From NCBI RefSeq assembly GCF_025264685.1, contig NZ_CP073721.1, forward strand, positions 3,401,001 to 3,465,000: DNA of 64,000 nt, read 5' to 3'. Source of the stretch: Dactylosporangium roseum. Lineage in GTDB: Bacteria > Actinomycetota > Actinomycetes > Mycobacteriales > Micromonosporaceae. Under the pieces are notes generated by a model. The model saw only the letters and a list, made by a program, of their open reading frames with translations, did not search any database and was not told the origin of the DNA. The translations under genes were made by a program, and so were the position numbers. Positions 43,892 to 52,383 of this stretch are shown one piece after another. Numbering within the stretch: the first letter of the stretch is position 1; each line of letters opens with the position of its first letter.

Positions 43892-44853
43892 GCACCCGCC
43901 GGCACGCCCGGTTCGCCGGGCTCAGCTGCTACACCGCCAACCTCGCCGCCTACCTGGACGCCGAGGTGCCCGACGTCGGGGCCGCGCTGGCCCGCTCGGT
44001 GCGGCTCGCCGTGCGCGCCGAACCCGCCGGCGGGCTCGCCTTCTCCCACCACAACACGCCGCTGGACCGCGTCGGCGACGGCACCGTGCTGCGGTACGCC
44101 ACGCTGCCGCACCGCGCCGCGCTCGTCGGGCTCGCCGACGAGCTCAGCCGCCGCGGCCGGGTCCTGCTCGTCACCGACGGCTCGCGGCTGCCGTGGTCGC
44201 CGTCGCGGCACCGGGGCACCGCCGCGCCGCACTGGCTGCTCGTCACCGGCCGCCGCGGCGACGCCTGGCACGTGCTCGACGCGTTCGCCGGCCTGCTGCC
44301 CGGCGGCGAGCAGCGCCCCTACACCGGGTGGCTGTCCACCGCCGGGCTCACCCGCGCGGCGGCGCTGCCGGAGGCGTGGACGGCCGAGCAGCACATGCGC
44401 GACGCGATGGCCTTCGGGCACCCGGTGGTCCCGCCGGCGCTGCTCGGGCCGCTGTGGCTGCGCCGCGAGGCCGAGCCCGGGCCGCCCGCACCGCTCGGCG
44501 GCGACTGGATCGCCGGCGACGCGGAGGCGCTGCCGTTCCTCGCCGAGCGGTTCGTCGAGGCGCCCGAGCGGGCCGCCCGGCACCTCGACGACGTTTGGAC
44601 GGCGGCGATGCACCGGATGTTCCGGTACCGCTGGCTGCTGACCCGTCCGGAGCTGCCCGCCGCCCGCCGCGACCGCCTGACCGCCGCGCACGCCGCCTGG
44701 GAGCAACTGCCCAGCGCGTTGCGCTTCGCCGTCGACTCCGCCCGCCGCGGCCGACCCCGGCCCAGCCTGGTCCGCCAGACCTTCACCAACCTGCTCGACG
44801 TCGACCCCGGCGAGGAAGAGCTCCTCACCGCCACGCGAAGGGAAGCCCCATGA
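43888..44853 (+). CDS. BtrH-like acyltransferase 2
   Basis: 321 residues. FAGLSCYTANLAAYLDAEVP provides a Cys at the N-terminal helix, APHWLLVTGRRGDAWHVLDA the His and Asp, giving a papain-like triad as in BtrH. A helical C-terminal region follows (EAPERAARHLDDVWTAAMHR). It lacks the carrier domain of its relative at 36874. Two such enzymes in one operon suggest two separate amino-acyl transfer steps. GTG 43888 overlaps the PPTase stop. Confidence 0.72.
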   Translation: MSTRRHARFAGLSCYTANLAAYLDAEVPDVGAALARSVRLAVRAEPAGGLAFSHHNTPLDRVGDGTVLRYATLPHRAALVGLADELSRRGRVLLVTDGSRLPWSPSRHRGTAAPHWLLVTGRRGDAWHVLDAFAGLLPGGEQRPYTGWLSTAGLTRAAALPEAWTAEQHMRDAMAFGHPVVPPALLGPLWLRREAEPGPPAPLGGDWIAGDAEALPFLAERFVEAPERAARHLDDVWTAAMHRMFRYRWLLTRPELPAARRDRLTAAHAAWEQLPSALRFAVDSARRGRPRPSLVRQTFTNLLDVDPGEEELLTATRREAP

Positions 44854-46415
44854 CCACGAAAAGCCTCTACCGGTGGTTCGCCGACTCCGCCGATCGCAAC
44901 CCCGACGCGACCGCCCTCGAGGTCGCCGACCGCAGCATCACGTACGGCGAGCTGCGCACCGCCGCCGAGCGCATGGCCGCCCGGGTGCTCGCCGCCACCG
45001 GCCGCCGCCCGAGCCGGGTCGGCCTGCTCACCTCCCGCAGCCTGCCGACCTACATCAGCTACCTGGCGATCCAGCGCCTCGGCGCGGCGGTCGTGCCGCT
45101 CAACGTCGGCGCGCCTGTCGCCCGCAACCTCGACATCAGCAAGGCCGCGGGGCTGGACCTCACCATCGTCGACGACACTTCCGGCGAGCAGCGGCCCGAG
45201 TACCCGCAGCAGGCCGGCATCCCGATCCTGGACCTCTCCGGCGGCGCCTGGAAGGCCGTGCTCGAGGACAGCGGCGCCGAGCCGCCGCGGCTGCCCGACC
45301 TGGCCACCGGCAGCGAGACGGCGTACATCATCTTCACCTCCGGCTCCACCGGTCGGCCCAAGGGCGTCCCGACCACCCACGAGAACGTCTCGGCGCTGCT
45401 CGGCGACATGATCCCGCGCTTCGGGTTCAGCCCTGACTGCCGCGTCTCGCAGGCCTTCGAGCTGTTCTTCGACGGCTCGATCGCCGAGCTGTTCGCCACC
45501 TGGGGCGTCGGCGCGACGCTGTGCGTGGCCCAGCACGGCGACGTGTTCGCGCCGGTCCGCTTCGTCAACGAGAAGCGGCTCACGCACTGGATGTCGGTGC
45601 CGTCGATCATCTCCTTCGCCAAGCGCCTGCGGGCCCTGGCGCCGGGGAGCATGCCGAGCCTGCGCCGGGCCATGTTCGGCGGCGAGCAGCTCACCGTCGA
45701 GCAGGTCGAGGCGTGGGGCGTCGCCGCGCCCAACGCCGTCATCGACAACTGCTTCGGCCCGACCGAGCTGACCGTCATCTGCACCGCGTTCGCCGTCCCC
45801 GCCGACCGCGGCGACTGGGCCGCCACCTCCAACCGCTCGATCCCGGTCGGCGAGGTGTTCCCGCACCTGGAGCACGTGCTGCTCGACGACGACCTCAACG
45901 TCGTGGACTCCGGCGAGCTGTGCGTGCGCGGCCCGCAGCGCTTCCCCGGCTACCTCGACCCGTCGGAGAACGCCGGCCGCTTCGTCAGCGTCGACGGCCC
46001 GGTCGCCCGCCTCTACGACGGCTCCGGGCCGCTGACCGCCGAGCACTACTACCGCACTGGCGACCGGCTGCGCCGCGAGGACGGCCAGCTCGTCCACCTG
46101 GGCCGCATCGACGACCAGGTCAAGGTCCGCGGCAACCGCATCGAGCTCGGCGAGGTCGAGTCGGTCCTGCGCCGGCACCCGGCCATCGCCCAGGTCGTCG
46201 TGCTCACCGTCACCGCCGCCGACGGCGAGCTCGACCTGCACGCCGTCTACGCCGGCGACCCGCTCGGCGACGACGTCTTCGCGCACCTCGTCGCTGACCT
46301 GCCGATCTACATGCGCCCGCGCGGCTACCACCGCCGCGACACCATCCCGCTCGCGCCCAACGGCAAGGTCGACCGCAAGGGCCTGACCGCCGACATCACC
46401 GCGCTCGTTAGCTGA
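44850..46415 (+). CDS. Stand-alone adenylation enzyme (DltA-like) A
   Basis: 521 residues with all A-domain cores: IIFTSGSTGRPKGVPTTHEN, QAFELFFDGSIAELFATWGV (A4), NCFGPTELTVICTAFAVPAD (A5), YYRTGDRLRREDGQLVHLGR and LAPNGKVDRKGLT with the Lys. It activates an amino acid as AMP ester and loads a carrier. The A4 residues D, G and A do not match a familiar code. It is a close relative of the enzyme at 48925 on the other strand. GAAGGGAAG precedes ATG 44850. Confidence 0.92.
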   Translation: MTTKSLYRWFADSADRNPDATALEVADRSITYGELRTAAERMAARVLAATGRRPSRVGLLTSRSLPTYISYLAIQRLGAAVVPLNVGAPVARNLDISKAAGLDLTIVDDTSGEQRPEYPQQAGIPILDLSGGAWKAVLEDSGAEPPRLPDLATGSETAYIIFTSGSTGRPKGVPTTHENVSALLGDMIPRFGFSPDCRVSQAFELFFDGSIAELFATWGVGATLCVAQHGDVFAPVRFVNEKRLTHWMSVPSIISFAKRLRALAPGSMPSLRRAMFGGEQLTVEQVEAWGVAAPNAVIDNCFGPTELTVICTAFAVPADRGDWAATSNRSIPVGEVFPHLEHVLLDDDLNVVDSGELCVRGPQRFPGYLDPSENAGRFVSVDGPVARLYDGSGPLTAEHYYRTGDRLRREDGQLVHLGRIDDQVKVRGNRIELGEVESVLRRHPAIAQVVVLTVTAADGELDLHAVYAGDPLGDDVFAHLVADLPIYMRPRGYHRRDTIPLAPNGKVDRKGLTADITALVS

Positions 46416-46433
46416 GAGAGGAGCGACCCCGAC

Positions 46434-48863
46434 ATGACCGTCGACACTGTCCGGGACCTGGACCGCGCCGCGGAACGGGTCCCGGCCAGCGCCATGATGG
46501 AGGCGCTGTGGTGGCTGCACCACCGCGCCAAGAACCAGTCCGTCTACAACCTGACCTGGCGGATGTCCTGCGACCGGCCGCTGGACCGCCCGGCCCTGGC
46601 CGCCGCGTGGCAGGCCGTCGCCGAGCGGCACGAGGCCATGCGCGGCAGCCTGCACCAGGGCGACGGCCGGATCCTGCTCGAGGTCGCCGACTCGGTCGAG
46701 CTGCCGCTGCAGTGGGTCGACGTCGACGACCCCGGCGACGTGCCCGCCGACGACCTGCTGCGGCTCATCGCCGAGGAGGTCCAGGAGCGGCCGATCGCGC
46801 TGGACACCGCGCCGCTGGCCCGGGTCACCGCCGTGCGCGTCGGCGACCGCCACGAGCTGCTGCTCACCATCCACCACGCCGTCGTCGACGGCTGGGGCGT
46901 GCAGCGGCTCGTCGGCGAGCTGTCCGAGGCCTACGCCACCGCCACCGGCGGCGGGACGCTGACCTTCGACGGCGAGCCGGTGTCGCTGCGCGAGTACGTC
47001 CGCGACGCCGAGGCGGCCCGCACCGACGGGCGCTGGGCGGCGAGCATCGACTACTGGCGCAAGACCCTCGACGGCGCGGCCACCACCACGCTGATCGCCG
47101 ACCACGGCCGCACCATCGGCGCCGGCGGCGCGGGCGCGATGGTCCGCTTCGAGGTCAGCCCGGAGGCGGCCGAGGCCGTCACGACGCTGTCGAAGCAGTA
47201 CTTCACCACCCCGTTCGTCGTCTTCCTGGCCTCCCTGCAGGCCGCCCTCGCCCTCGGCGGCAACGGCCCGGACGTCTGCACCGGCGTCGCCACCGCCAAC
47301 CGGATGACCGAGCGGGAGCAGGGCCTCGTCGGCTACGTCGCCAACCTGGTGCTGGCCCGCACGCAGGTGTCCGCCGAGGACACCTTCGGCGCCGTGGTCG
47401 AGCGGACCCGCGACACCGTCTGGGGCATGCTCGCCCACCAGACGGTGCCGTTCTCGCTCGTCTTCGGCGCCCTCGACCCCGAGGCGCAGCTACGGCTGCG
47501 CGACGCCATCCCGATCATCCTCACCCACCTCGGCCCGATCGGGAACGGCCTCACCCTCGGCGACGTGCGGATGCGGATGCTGCGCGCCCCCAACCGGGCG
47601 GCCCGCACCGACCTCGGCATCGGCGTCCTCGACGTCGACGGCGGCTACCTGCTCGACTGCGAGTACGCCACCGGCCGCTACGACCGCCAGACCCCGCTGC
47701 GGCTGCTGCACGACATGGACACCGTCCTGGCCGCCGGCGGCGCCGACCCGGGCGTGCGGCTGTCCACCCTGGACATCAGCTCGAAGTCCGGACCCGCCCA
47801 CGTCGACCACGCGCCCGCCGCACCCACCGGCGGGCCGACCGGCACCTCCGCGCTGCCCCGCTCGGCGGCGATGGACGAGGTCCGGCGGGCCTGGACCGAC
47901 GTCCTCGGCACCGAGCCGGCCGGTCCGGACGAGGACTTCTTCGCCACCGGCGGCCGATCCCTCAAGGTCGTGCAGCTCATGTCGGCGATCGAGGAGGCGA
48001 CCGGGGTGCGGCTCGACGTGCCGCGCTGGCTCACCGACCCGACCCCGCAGCGGGCCGCCGAGCAGGTCGCGGGCGGCCTCGGCAGCGGCGCCGACACCAC
48101 GGTGGTCGAGGTCCGCGGCGGCGACGGGCCGCACGTGCACCTCATCCCCGGGGCCGGCGGCAGCGCCCAGGACTACCGCGCCCTCATCGCGGCGCTGCCC
48201 GGGCACTGGCGGGTCACCCAGTCCCAGGAGCGCGGCCCGCTGCCCGACGTGCCCGCGATGGCCGCGGCGTTCCAGGCCGACCTCGACGCCGCCGACGCCC
48301 GCCCGGACCTGCTCGTCGGCTGGTCGATGGGCGGCCAGATCGCCTACGAGATGGCCGCCCGGCTCGGCGCCGCCGCCCCGCCGGTGGCCGTGCTCGACGC
48401 CACCCCGCCGCTCGGCTACGAGGTCGGCGAGGAGGGCGACGAGCTGGTGCACACCACGTTCGCCGGCCTCATGGCGGCGGCCGTCGGCGCCCGCCTCGAC
48501 GGCGGCCCGGCCCGCACCTCGCCCGGCGACCCGGAGCTGGCCATGCGGGCCCTCGCCGCGCAGCTAACCGCGGCGACGGGGGAGCGGGTCTCCTCGGTGA
48601 TGCTGACCGAGCGCTGGGCGACCTTCCGCCGGCACACGGCGGCGGTGGCGTCCTACGTCAGCGACGCCGACGTCCCCGCGCCCGCCCTCGTCGTCGGCGC
48701 CGACCTCGCCGACTACCAGCTCGAACAGTGGGCGGAGCGGTTCTCCGCCGCGCCGGACGTGCTGCGCGTCGACGCCGACCACCACGGAACGCTCCGCGAG
48801 CCGGCCGCGTCGCACATCGCGGCGGCGATCGTCCGGCTCCAGGAGCGCGCGGCCGCACGGTAG
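46434..48863 (+). CDS. NRPS module: condensation - PCP - thioesterase (no A domain)
   Basis: 809 residues. The C domain (about 15-450) has HHAVVDG at 147-153. The PCP (about 480-550) has FFATGGRSLKVVQLMSAIEE with the Ser. The TE domain (about 560-805) has LIPGAGGSAQDYRALIAALP, GWSMGGQIAYEMAARLG and a catalytic His in VDADHHGTL. It must be loaded in trans, probably by one of the stand-alone A enzymes, and releases the final product. GAGAGGAG precedes ATG 46434. It is the last gene of the plus operon. Confidence 0.92.
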   Translation: MTVDTVRDLDRAAERVPASAMMEALWWLHHRAKNQSVYNLTWRMSCDRPLDRPALAAAWQAVAERHEAMRGSLHQGDGRILLEVADSVELPLQWVDVDDPGDVPADDLLRLIAEEVQERPIALDTAPLARVTAVRVGDRHELLLTIHHAVVDGWGVQRLVGELSEAYATATGGGTLTFDGEPVSLREYVRDAEAARTDGRWAASIDYWRKTLDGAATTTLIADHGRTIGAGGAGAMVRFEVSPEAAEAVTTLSKQYFTTPFVVFLASLQAALALGGNGPDVCTGVATANRMTEREQGLVGYVANLVLARTQVSAEDTFGAVVERTRDTVWGMLAHQTVPFSLVFGALDPEAQLRLRDAIPIILTHLGPIGNGLTLGDVRMRMLRAPNRAARTDLGIGVLDVDGGYLLDCEYATGRYDRQTPLRLLHDMDTVLAAGGADPGVRLSTLDISSKSGPAHVDHAPAAPTGGPTGTSALPRSAAMDEVRRAWTDVLGTEPAGPDEDFFATGGRSLKVVQLMSAIEEATGVRLDVPRWLTDPTPQRAAEQVAGGLGSGADTTVVEVRGGDGPHVHLIPGAGGSAQDYRALIAALPGHWRVTQSQERGPLPDVPAMAAAFQADLDAADARPDLLVGWSMGGQIAYEMAARLGAAAPPVAVLDATPPLGYEVGEEGDELVHTTFAGLMAAAVGARLDGGPARTSPGDPELAMRALAAQLTAATGERVSSVMLTERWATFRRHTAAVASYVSDADVPAPALVVGADLADYQLEQWAERFSAAPDVLRVDADHHGTLREPAASHIAAAIVRLQERAAAR

Positions 48864-48876
48864 CCCCGCCCACAAC

Positions 48877-48914
48877 ACGAAGCCGCCGGCCGCGAACGCG
48901 ACCGGCGGCTTCGT
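48877..48914. terminator. Bidirectional terminator between converging operons
   Basis: ACGAAGCCGCCGG (48877-48889) pairs perfectly over 13 bases with CCGGCGGCTTCGT (48902-48914) around a 12-base loop. It lies in the 61-base gap between the stop of the C-PCP-TE gene (plus) and the stop of the adenylation enzyme (minus). Confidence 0.88.
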
Positions 48915-48924
48915 CGTGCGGGCC

Positions 48925-50493
48925 TCAGGCGGTGGCGAGCTCCTCGGTCAGCTCCGCGCCCAGGCGCCGCCGGTCGGTCTTGCCGTTGAGGTTGACCGGC
49001 AGCTCCGCGCGGAAGTGGAACCGCTTCGGGCGCATGTACCACGGCAGGTCGCGCACCAGCTCGGTCAGCTCCGCCTCGGGCACCGGGTCGCCGGTGTGGA
49101 CCGCGTGCAGCACCGTCTCGCCGCCATCCGCCGCCCGGCCGAGCACCACGACCTCGGCCACCGACGGGTGCCGCCGCAGCGCCGTCTCGATCTCGCCGAG
49201 CTCGATGCGATATCCGGAGATCTTGATCTGATCGTCGAGGCGCCCCAGGTGTACCATCTGCCCGCCCTCGATCCGCACCCGATCACCGGTGCGGTACCAG
49301 ATGTCCGAACCAGGCCGCCCCTCGTGCGCCCGCGTCACCCCACCGGCGTGGCGCAGGAAGCGGTCCGCGTCGTGCGCCGGGTCGACGTACCCGCCGAAGC
49401 GCTGCGGCCCGCGCACGCACAGCTCGCCGTCGCGGGTGGCGCGCCCGTCCGCGTCGAGCAGGACCGCCTCCAGGTGCGGGTACGGCTCGCCGATCGGCAC
49501 CGTCCCGTTGGACGTCTCCGGCCAGGCGCCCCGGTCGGCCGGCAGCCGGTAGCCGACGCAGGTGACGGTCAGCTCCGTCGGCCCGTACAGGTTCTCCAGC
49601 GTGCTGCCCGGCGCCGCGTCGGCCCACGACCGCGCCTGCTCCAGGGTCAGTTGCTCGCCGGCGAAGAGGCTCCACCGCAGCCCGGGCATCGCGCCGGGGC
49701 GCAGTCCCCGCAGCCGCCGGGCCAGCGACACCACCGACGGCACCGAGTACCAGTGGGTGATGCCGGCGTCGGCGACGAACCGGGCCGGCGCGAGGACCTC
49801 GTCGGCCTGCGGCACCACGAGCGTGCCGCCCGAGCACCAGGCGACGAACATGTCGAAGACCGACGGGTCGAAGGTGAGCTCGAACGCCTGCGAGAAGCGG
49901 CTGCCGGGCCCGGCCTCGTAGCGGTCGATGCACCAGGCGAGGTACGCGGCGAGGTTGCGGTGCCGGATCGGCACGCCCTTGGGCTCGCCGGTCGAGCCGG
50001 ACGTGAAGAGCGTGTAGGCGCCGGCGTCCGGGTCGGCCGGGAGCGGCCCGTCCCACGGGGTGCCGCCGAGCGGGTCGGTCCAGTCCTCGGTCAGCGGCAC
50101 CGCCGCGGCGGTGCCGGCGGCGACGGCGGCCACCTGCTCCGCGCCGTCGTCGTCGGCGACCACGACGTCCACATCGGACAGCTCGCTCATGCGGCGGTTA
50201 CGGGCGGCCGGGAAGCGCGGGTTCAGCGGCACCACGACCGCGCCGCAGCGCAGTGCCGCGAGGTAGCCGGTGTAGGCGGCGAGGCTGCGGCTGGCGAGCA
50301 GGCCCACGGCCCGCGGCGCCTGGCCCCCGGCCGCCGCCACGAGCCGCCCGGCCAGGCGCTCGGCCAGGTCCAGTAGCTGCGCGTAGGTCAGCCGGGCCCC
50401 TCGCACCTCGAGCGCGGACTGGAGTGGATGTGTGCGGGCACACTCGCTTACCCACGTATACAAGGTGCCGGTCGGGTTGATGAACTGAGCCAC
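48925..50493 (-). CDS. Stand-alone adenylation enzyme (DltA-like) B
   Basis: 522 residues. TLFTSGSTGEPKGVPIRHRN, QAFELTFDPSVFDMFVAWCS (A4), NLYGPTELTVTCVGYRLPAD (A5), WYRTGDRVRIEGGQMVHLGR and the Lys of VNLNGKTDRRRLG. It is colinear with the enzyme at 44850, so the two are paralogues with different pocket residues (D, P, F versus D, G, A). GTG 50493 follows AGAGGAGCG. It is transcribed away from the flavin reductase and towards the shared terminator. Confidence 0.92.
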   Translation of the reverse strand: MAQFINPTGTLYTWVSECARTHPLQSALEVRGARLTYAQLLDLAERLAGRLVAAAGGQAPRAVGLLASRSLAAYTGYLAALRCGAVVVPLNPRFPAARNRRMSELSDVDVVVADDDGAEQVAAVAAGTAAAVPLTEDWTDPLGGTPWDGPLPADPDAGAYTLFTSGSTGEPKGVPIRHRNLAAYLAWCIDRYEAGPGSRFSQAFELTFDPSVFDMFVAWCSGGTLVVPQADEVLAPARFVADAGITHWYSVPSVVSLARRLRGLRPGAMPGLRWSLFAGEQLTLEQARSWADAAPGSTLENLYGPTELTVTCVGYRLPADRGAWPETSNGTVPIGEPYPHLEAVLLDADGRATRDGELCVRGPQRFGGYVDPAHDADRFLRHAGGVTRAHEGRPGSDIWYRTGDRVRIEGGQMVHLGRLDDQIKISGYRIELGEIETALRRHPSVAEVVVLGRAADGGETVLHAVHTGDPVPEAELTELVRDLPWYMRPKRFHFRAELPVNLNGKTDRRRLGAELTEELATA

Positions 50494-50531
50494 GTTCGAC
50501 GCTCCTCTGGTGCCTTCGGATTGGACGAATC
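50494..50531. promoter_or_regulatory. 38-bp divergent intergenic region
   Basis: The only non-coding DNA between the divergent adenylation enzyme and flavin reductase. It is too short to hold two full independent promoters, so the promoters must overlap each other or the coding starts. Both transcripts are probably co-regulated. No clear operator is visible. Confidence 0.4.
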
Positions 50532-51191
50532 ATGAGCACTGACACGGTTTCCGCCGAGCAGCAGGCCCTGCGGCTGCGCCGGTCGGCCGGGCACTTCGCC
50601 ACCGGCGTCGCCGTCGTGACGAGCGCCGTGGACGACGTGCCGGTCGGCATGACGGTCAACTCGTTCACGACCGTCTCGCTCGAGCCGGGCCTGCTGCTGA
50701 TCTGCCTCAAGTACGGCTCCCGCGTGCTGTCCTGCATCGAGCAGTCCGGCGCCTTCGCGGTGACCGTGCTCGCGCTGAGCCAGCAGCGGCAGGCGCAGTG
50801 GTTCGCCAGCCGGTCGCGGCCGACCGGGCTGGCGGCCTTCGCCGGCACGCCGGTGCGGATCGCCCCGGTGACGGGCAGCCTGCTGCTGCGCGACGGGCTC
50901 GCCTACTTCGACTGCCGGCTGCACGCGGTGCACCCCGGCGGTGACCACGCCATCGTCGTCGGCGCGGTGGCCGACTGCGGCGAGCTGACCGCCGGGGAGC
51001 CGCTGGTGTTCGCCGGCGGGGCGTTCACCGGCTGCGCGCCGGAGAAGCCCCGCCGGCCCCTTCACTTCTCGCCGTCGGGCGTCGCGCTGAGCCGGTCGAC
51101 CTCGGCGAGCGCCGCGGGCGTCACGACCCGCAGGAACGGCACGGCCAGCCCGACGCAGATCAGCGCGAACACGCCGAACGCGGCCCGGTAG
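50532..51191 (+). CDS. Flavin reductase (HpaC/BtrV-type domain)
   Basis: 219 residues, of which the first 170 form a flavin-reductase-like split barrel: RRSAGHFATGVAVVTSAVDD, PVGMTVNSFTTVSLEPGLLL, and DHAIVVGAVADCGELTAGEP. It supplies reduced FMN/FAD to a partner oxygenase or oxidase. The last 40 residues are low complexity and run 130 bases over the 3' end of the opposing MFS gene, so the tail is likely non-conserved. Confidence 0.82.
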   Translation: MSTDTVSAEQQALRLRRSAGHFATGVAVVTSAVDDVPVGMTVNSFTTVSLEPGLLLICLKYGSRVLSCIEQSGAFAVTVLALSQQRQAQWFASRSRPTGLAAFAGTPVRIAPVTGSLLLRDGLAYFDCRLHAVHPGGDHAIVVGAVADCGELTAGEPLVFAGGAFTGCAPEKPRRPLHFSPSGVALSRSTSASAAGVTTRRNGTASPTQISANTPNAAR

Positions 51192-52360
51192 CCCAGGGTC
51201 GTGGCGAGCACGCCGGCGAGCGCGGCCGCGATGGGGGCGGTACCCCAGCCGACGAGCCGGCTCGCCGCGCTGAACCGGCCCAGGAGCTCCGACGGCACCA
51301 GCGTCTGGTAGATGACGCGGGAGTTGACCGTCCACATCGTCCCGCCGAGCCCGGCCGCGAAGGCGGCGATGCCGACCGCGACGGCGCTGCTGGGCCGGGC
51401 CGGCGCGAGCGTCGGGACGGCTACGAGGGCCATGGTGCCGATGATGTCGGCGAACATGGACCAGCGGCGGCCGAGGAAGCGGTTGATCGGGCCGACGATG
51501 AGGGTGCCGGTGATGCCGCCGGCGCCCAGGGCGGTCAGCACGAAGCCGTACTCGCGCTCCGACAGGTGCAGTGGGCCACTGACCGCGTAGCCGGGCAGAA
51601 TCGCGATCCAGGCCGCCCAGCAGCCCGCCATCGCCGCAATCAGCAGCGCCATCGTGCGCAGCAGGGTGTGCCGCCACAGGAAGCCGATGCCCTCGCGGAT
51701 CTCCTCGTGCATCGGGCGGCGTTCCTTGGTCGGCGTCACTGTGAAGTTGCCGACCAGCAGGGCCAGCAGGACCGCCCCGAGCACGTAGATGCCGGTGGTG
51801 CTGAGCAGCGCCAGGCCGACGCCGGCGGCGACGAGGAAGCCGCCGATCGGGGCGCCGACGAAGCCGTTGCTGAGGTACTCCACCGCCGTGATCCGGGCGA
51901 CCGCGGTCTGCCACCGGCTCTTGGGGATGGCGGCCGGGATGATCGACGCCCCGGCGGTCACGGCGACGACCTCGGCGACGCCGAGCACGACCGCGACGAC
52001 GTAGATGACGGGCAGGCTCAGCTGGCCGGCGAGGTAGGCCAGCAGCAGCGCCCCGATCGCGACCATCCGGGCGGCCTCGGCGCCGACCATGAGCGAGCGG
52101 CGATTCTTGCGGTCCACGAACACGCCGACGTGCAGGGCGGTCATCAGCCACGGCAGCGTGAGCAGGACCGCGACCAGTGCGATGAGCGCGGGCGAGGAGG
52201 TCAGTCGCACGGCCAGCAGCGGCAGCGCGACCCGGGTGATCGCGTCGCCGATGTTGGTCGAGCCGGTGAACGTGAGCAGCAGCCATTCGTTGCGGCCGGC
52301 CCGCGGCACGGGCGGCGGATCGGCCGCCCGCACCTCGGGCGCGGCGGTGGTGTCGGACAC
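51062..52360 (-). CDS. MFS exporter (EntS-like)
   Basis: 432 residues with 10-12 hydrophobic segments; the A motif is HVGVFVDRKNRRSLMVGAEA. It resembles the MFS_3 group that exports enterobactin and other secondary metabolites. GTG 52360 follows AAGGGAGCC. It is the last gene of the minus operon and probably secretes the cluster product, giving self-protection. The 3' end overlaps the flavin reductase gene on the other strand. Confidence 0.88.
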   Translation of the reverse strand: MSDTTAAPEVRAADPPPVPRAGRNEWLLLTFTGSTNIGDAITRVALPLLAVRLTSSPALIALVAVLLTLPWLMTALHVGVFVDRKNRRSLMVGAEAARMVAIGALLLAYLAGQLSLPVIYVVAVVLGVAEVVAVTAGASIIPAAIPKSRWQTAVARITAVEYLSNGFVGAPIGGFLVAAGVGLALLSTTGIYVLGAVLLALLVGNFTVTPTKERRPMHEEIREGIGFLWRHTLLRTMALLIAAMAGCWAAWIAILPGYAVSGPLHLSEREYGFVLTALGAGGITGTLIVGPINRFLGRRWSMFADIIGTMALVAVPTLAPARPSSAVAVGIAAFAAGLGGTMWTVNSRVIYQTLVPSELLGRFSAASRLVGWGTAPIAAALAGVLATTLGYRAAFGVFALICVGLAVPFLRVVTPAALAEVDRLSATPDGEK

Positions 52361-52383
52361 GGTGGCTCCCTTCGGCTTGGAGG

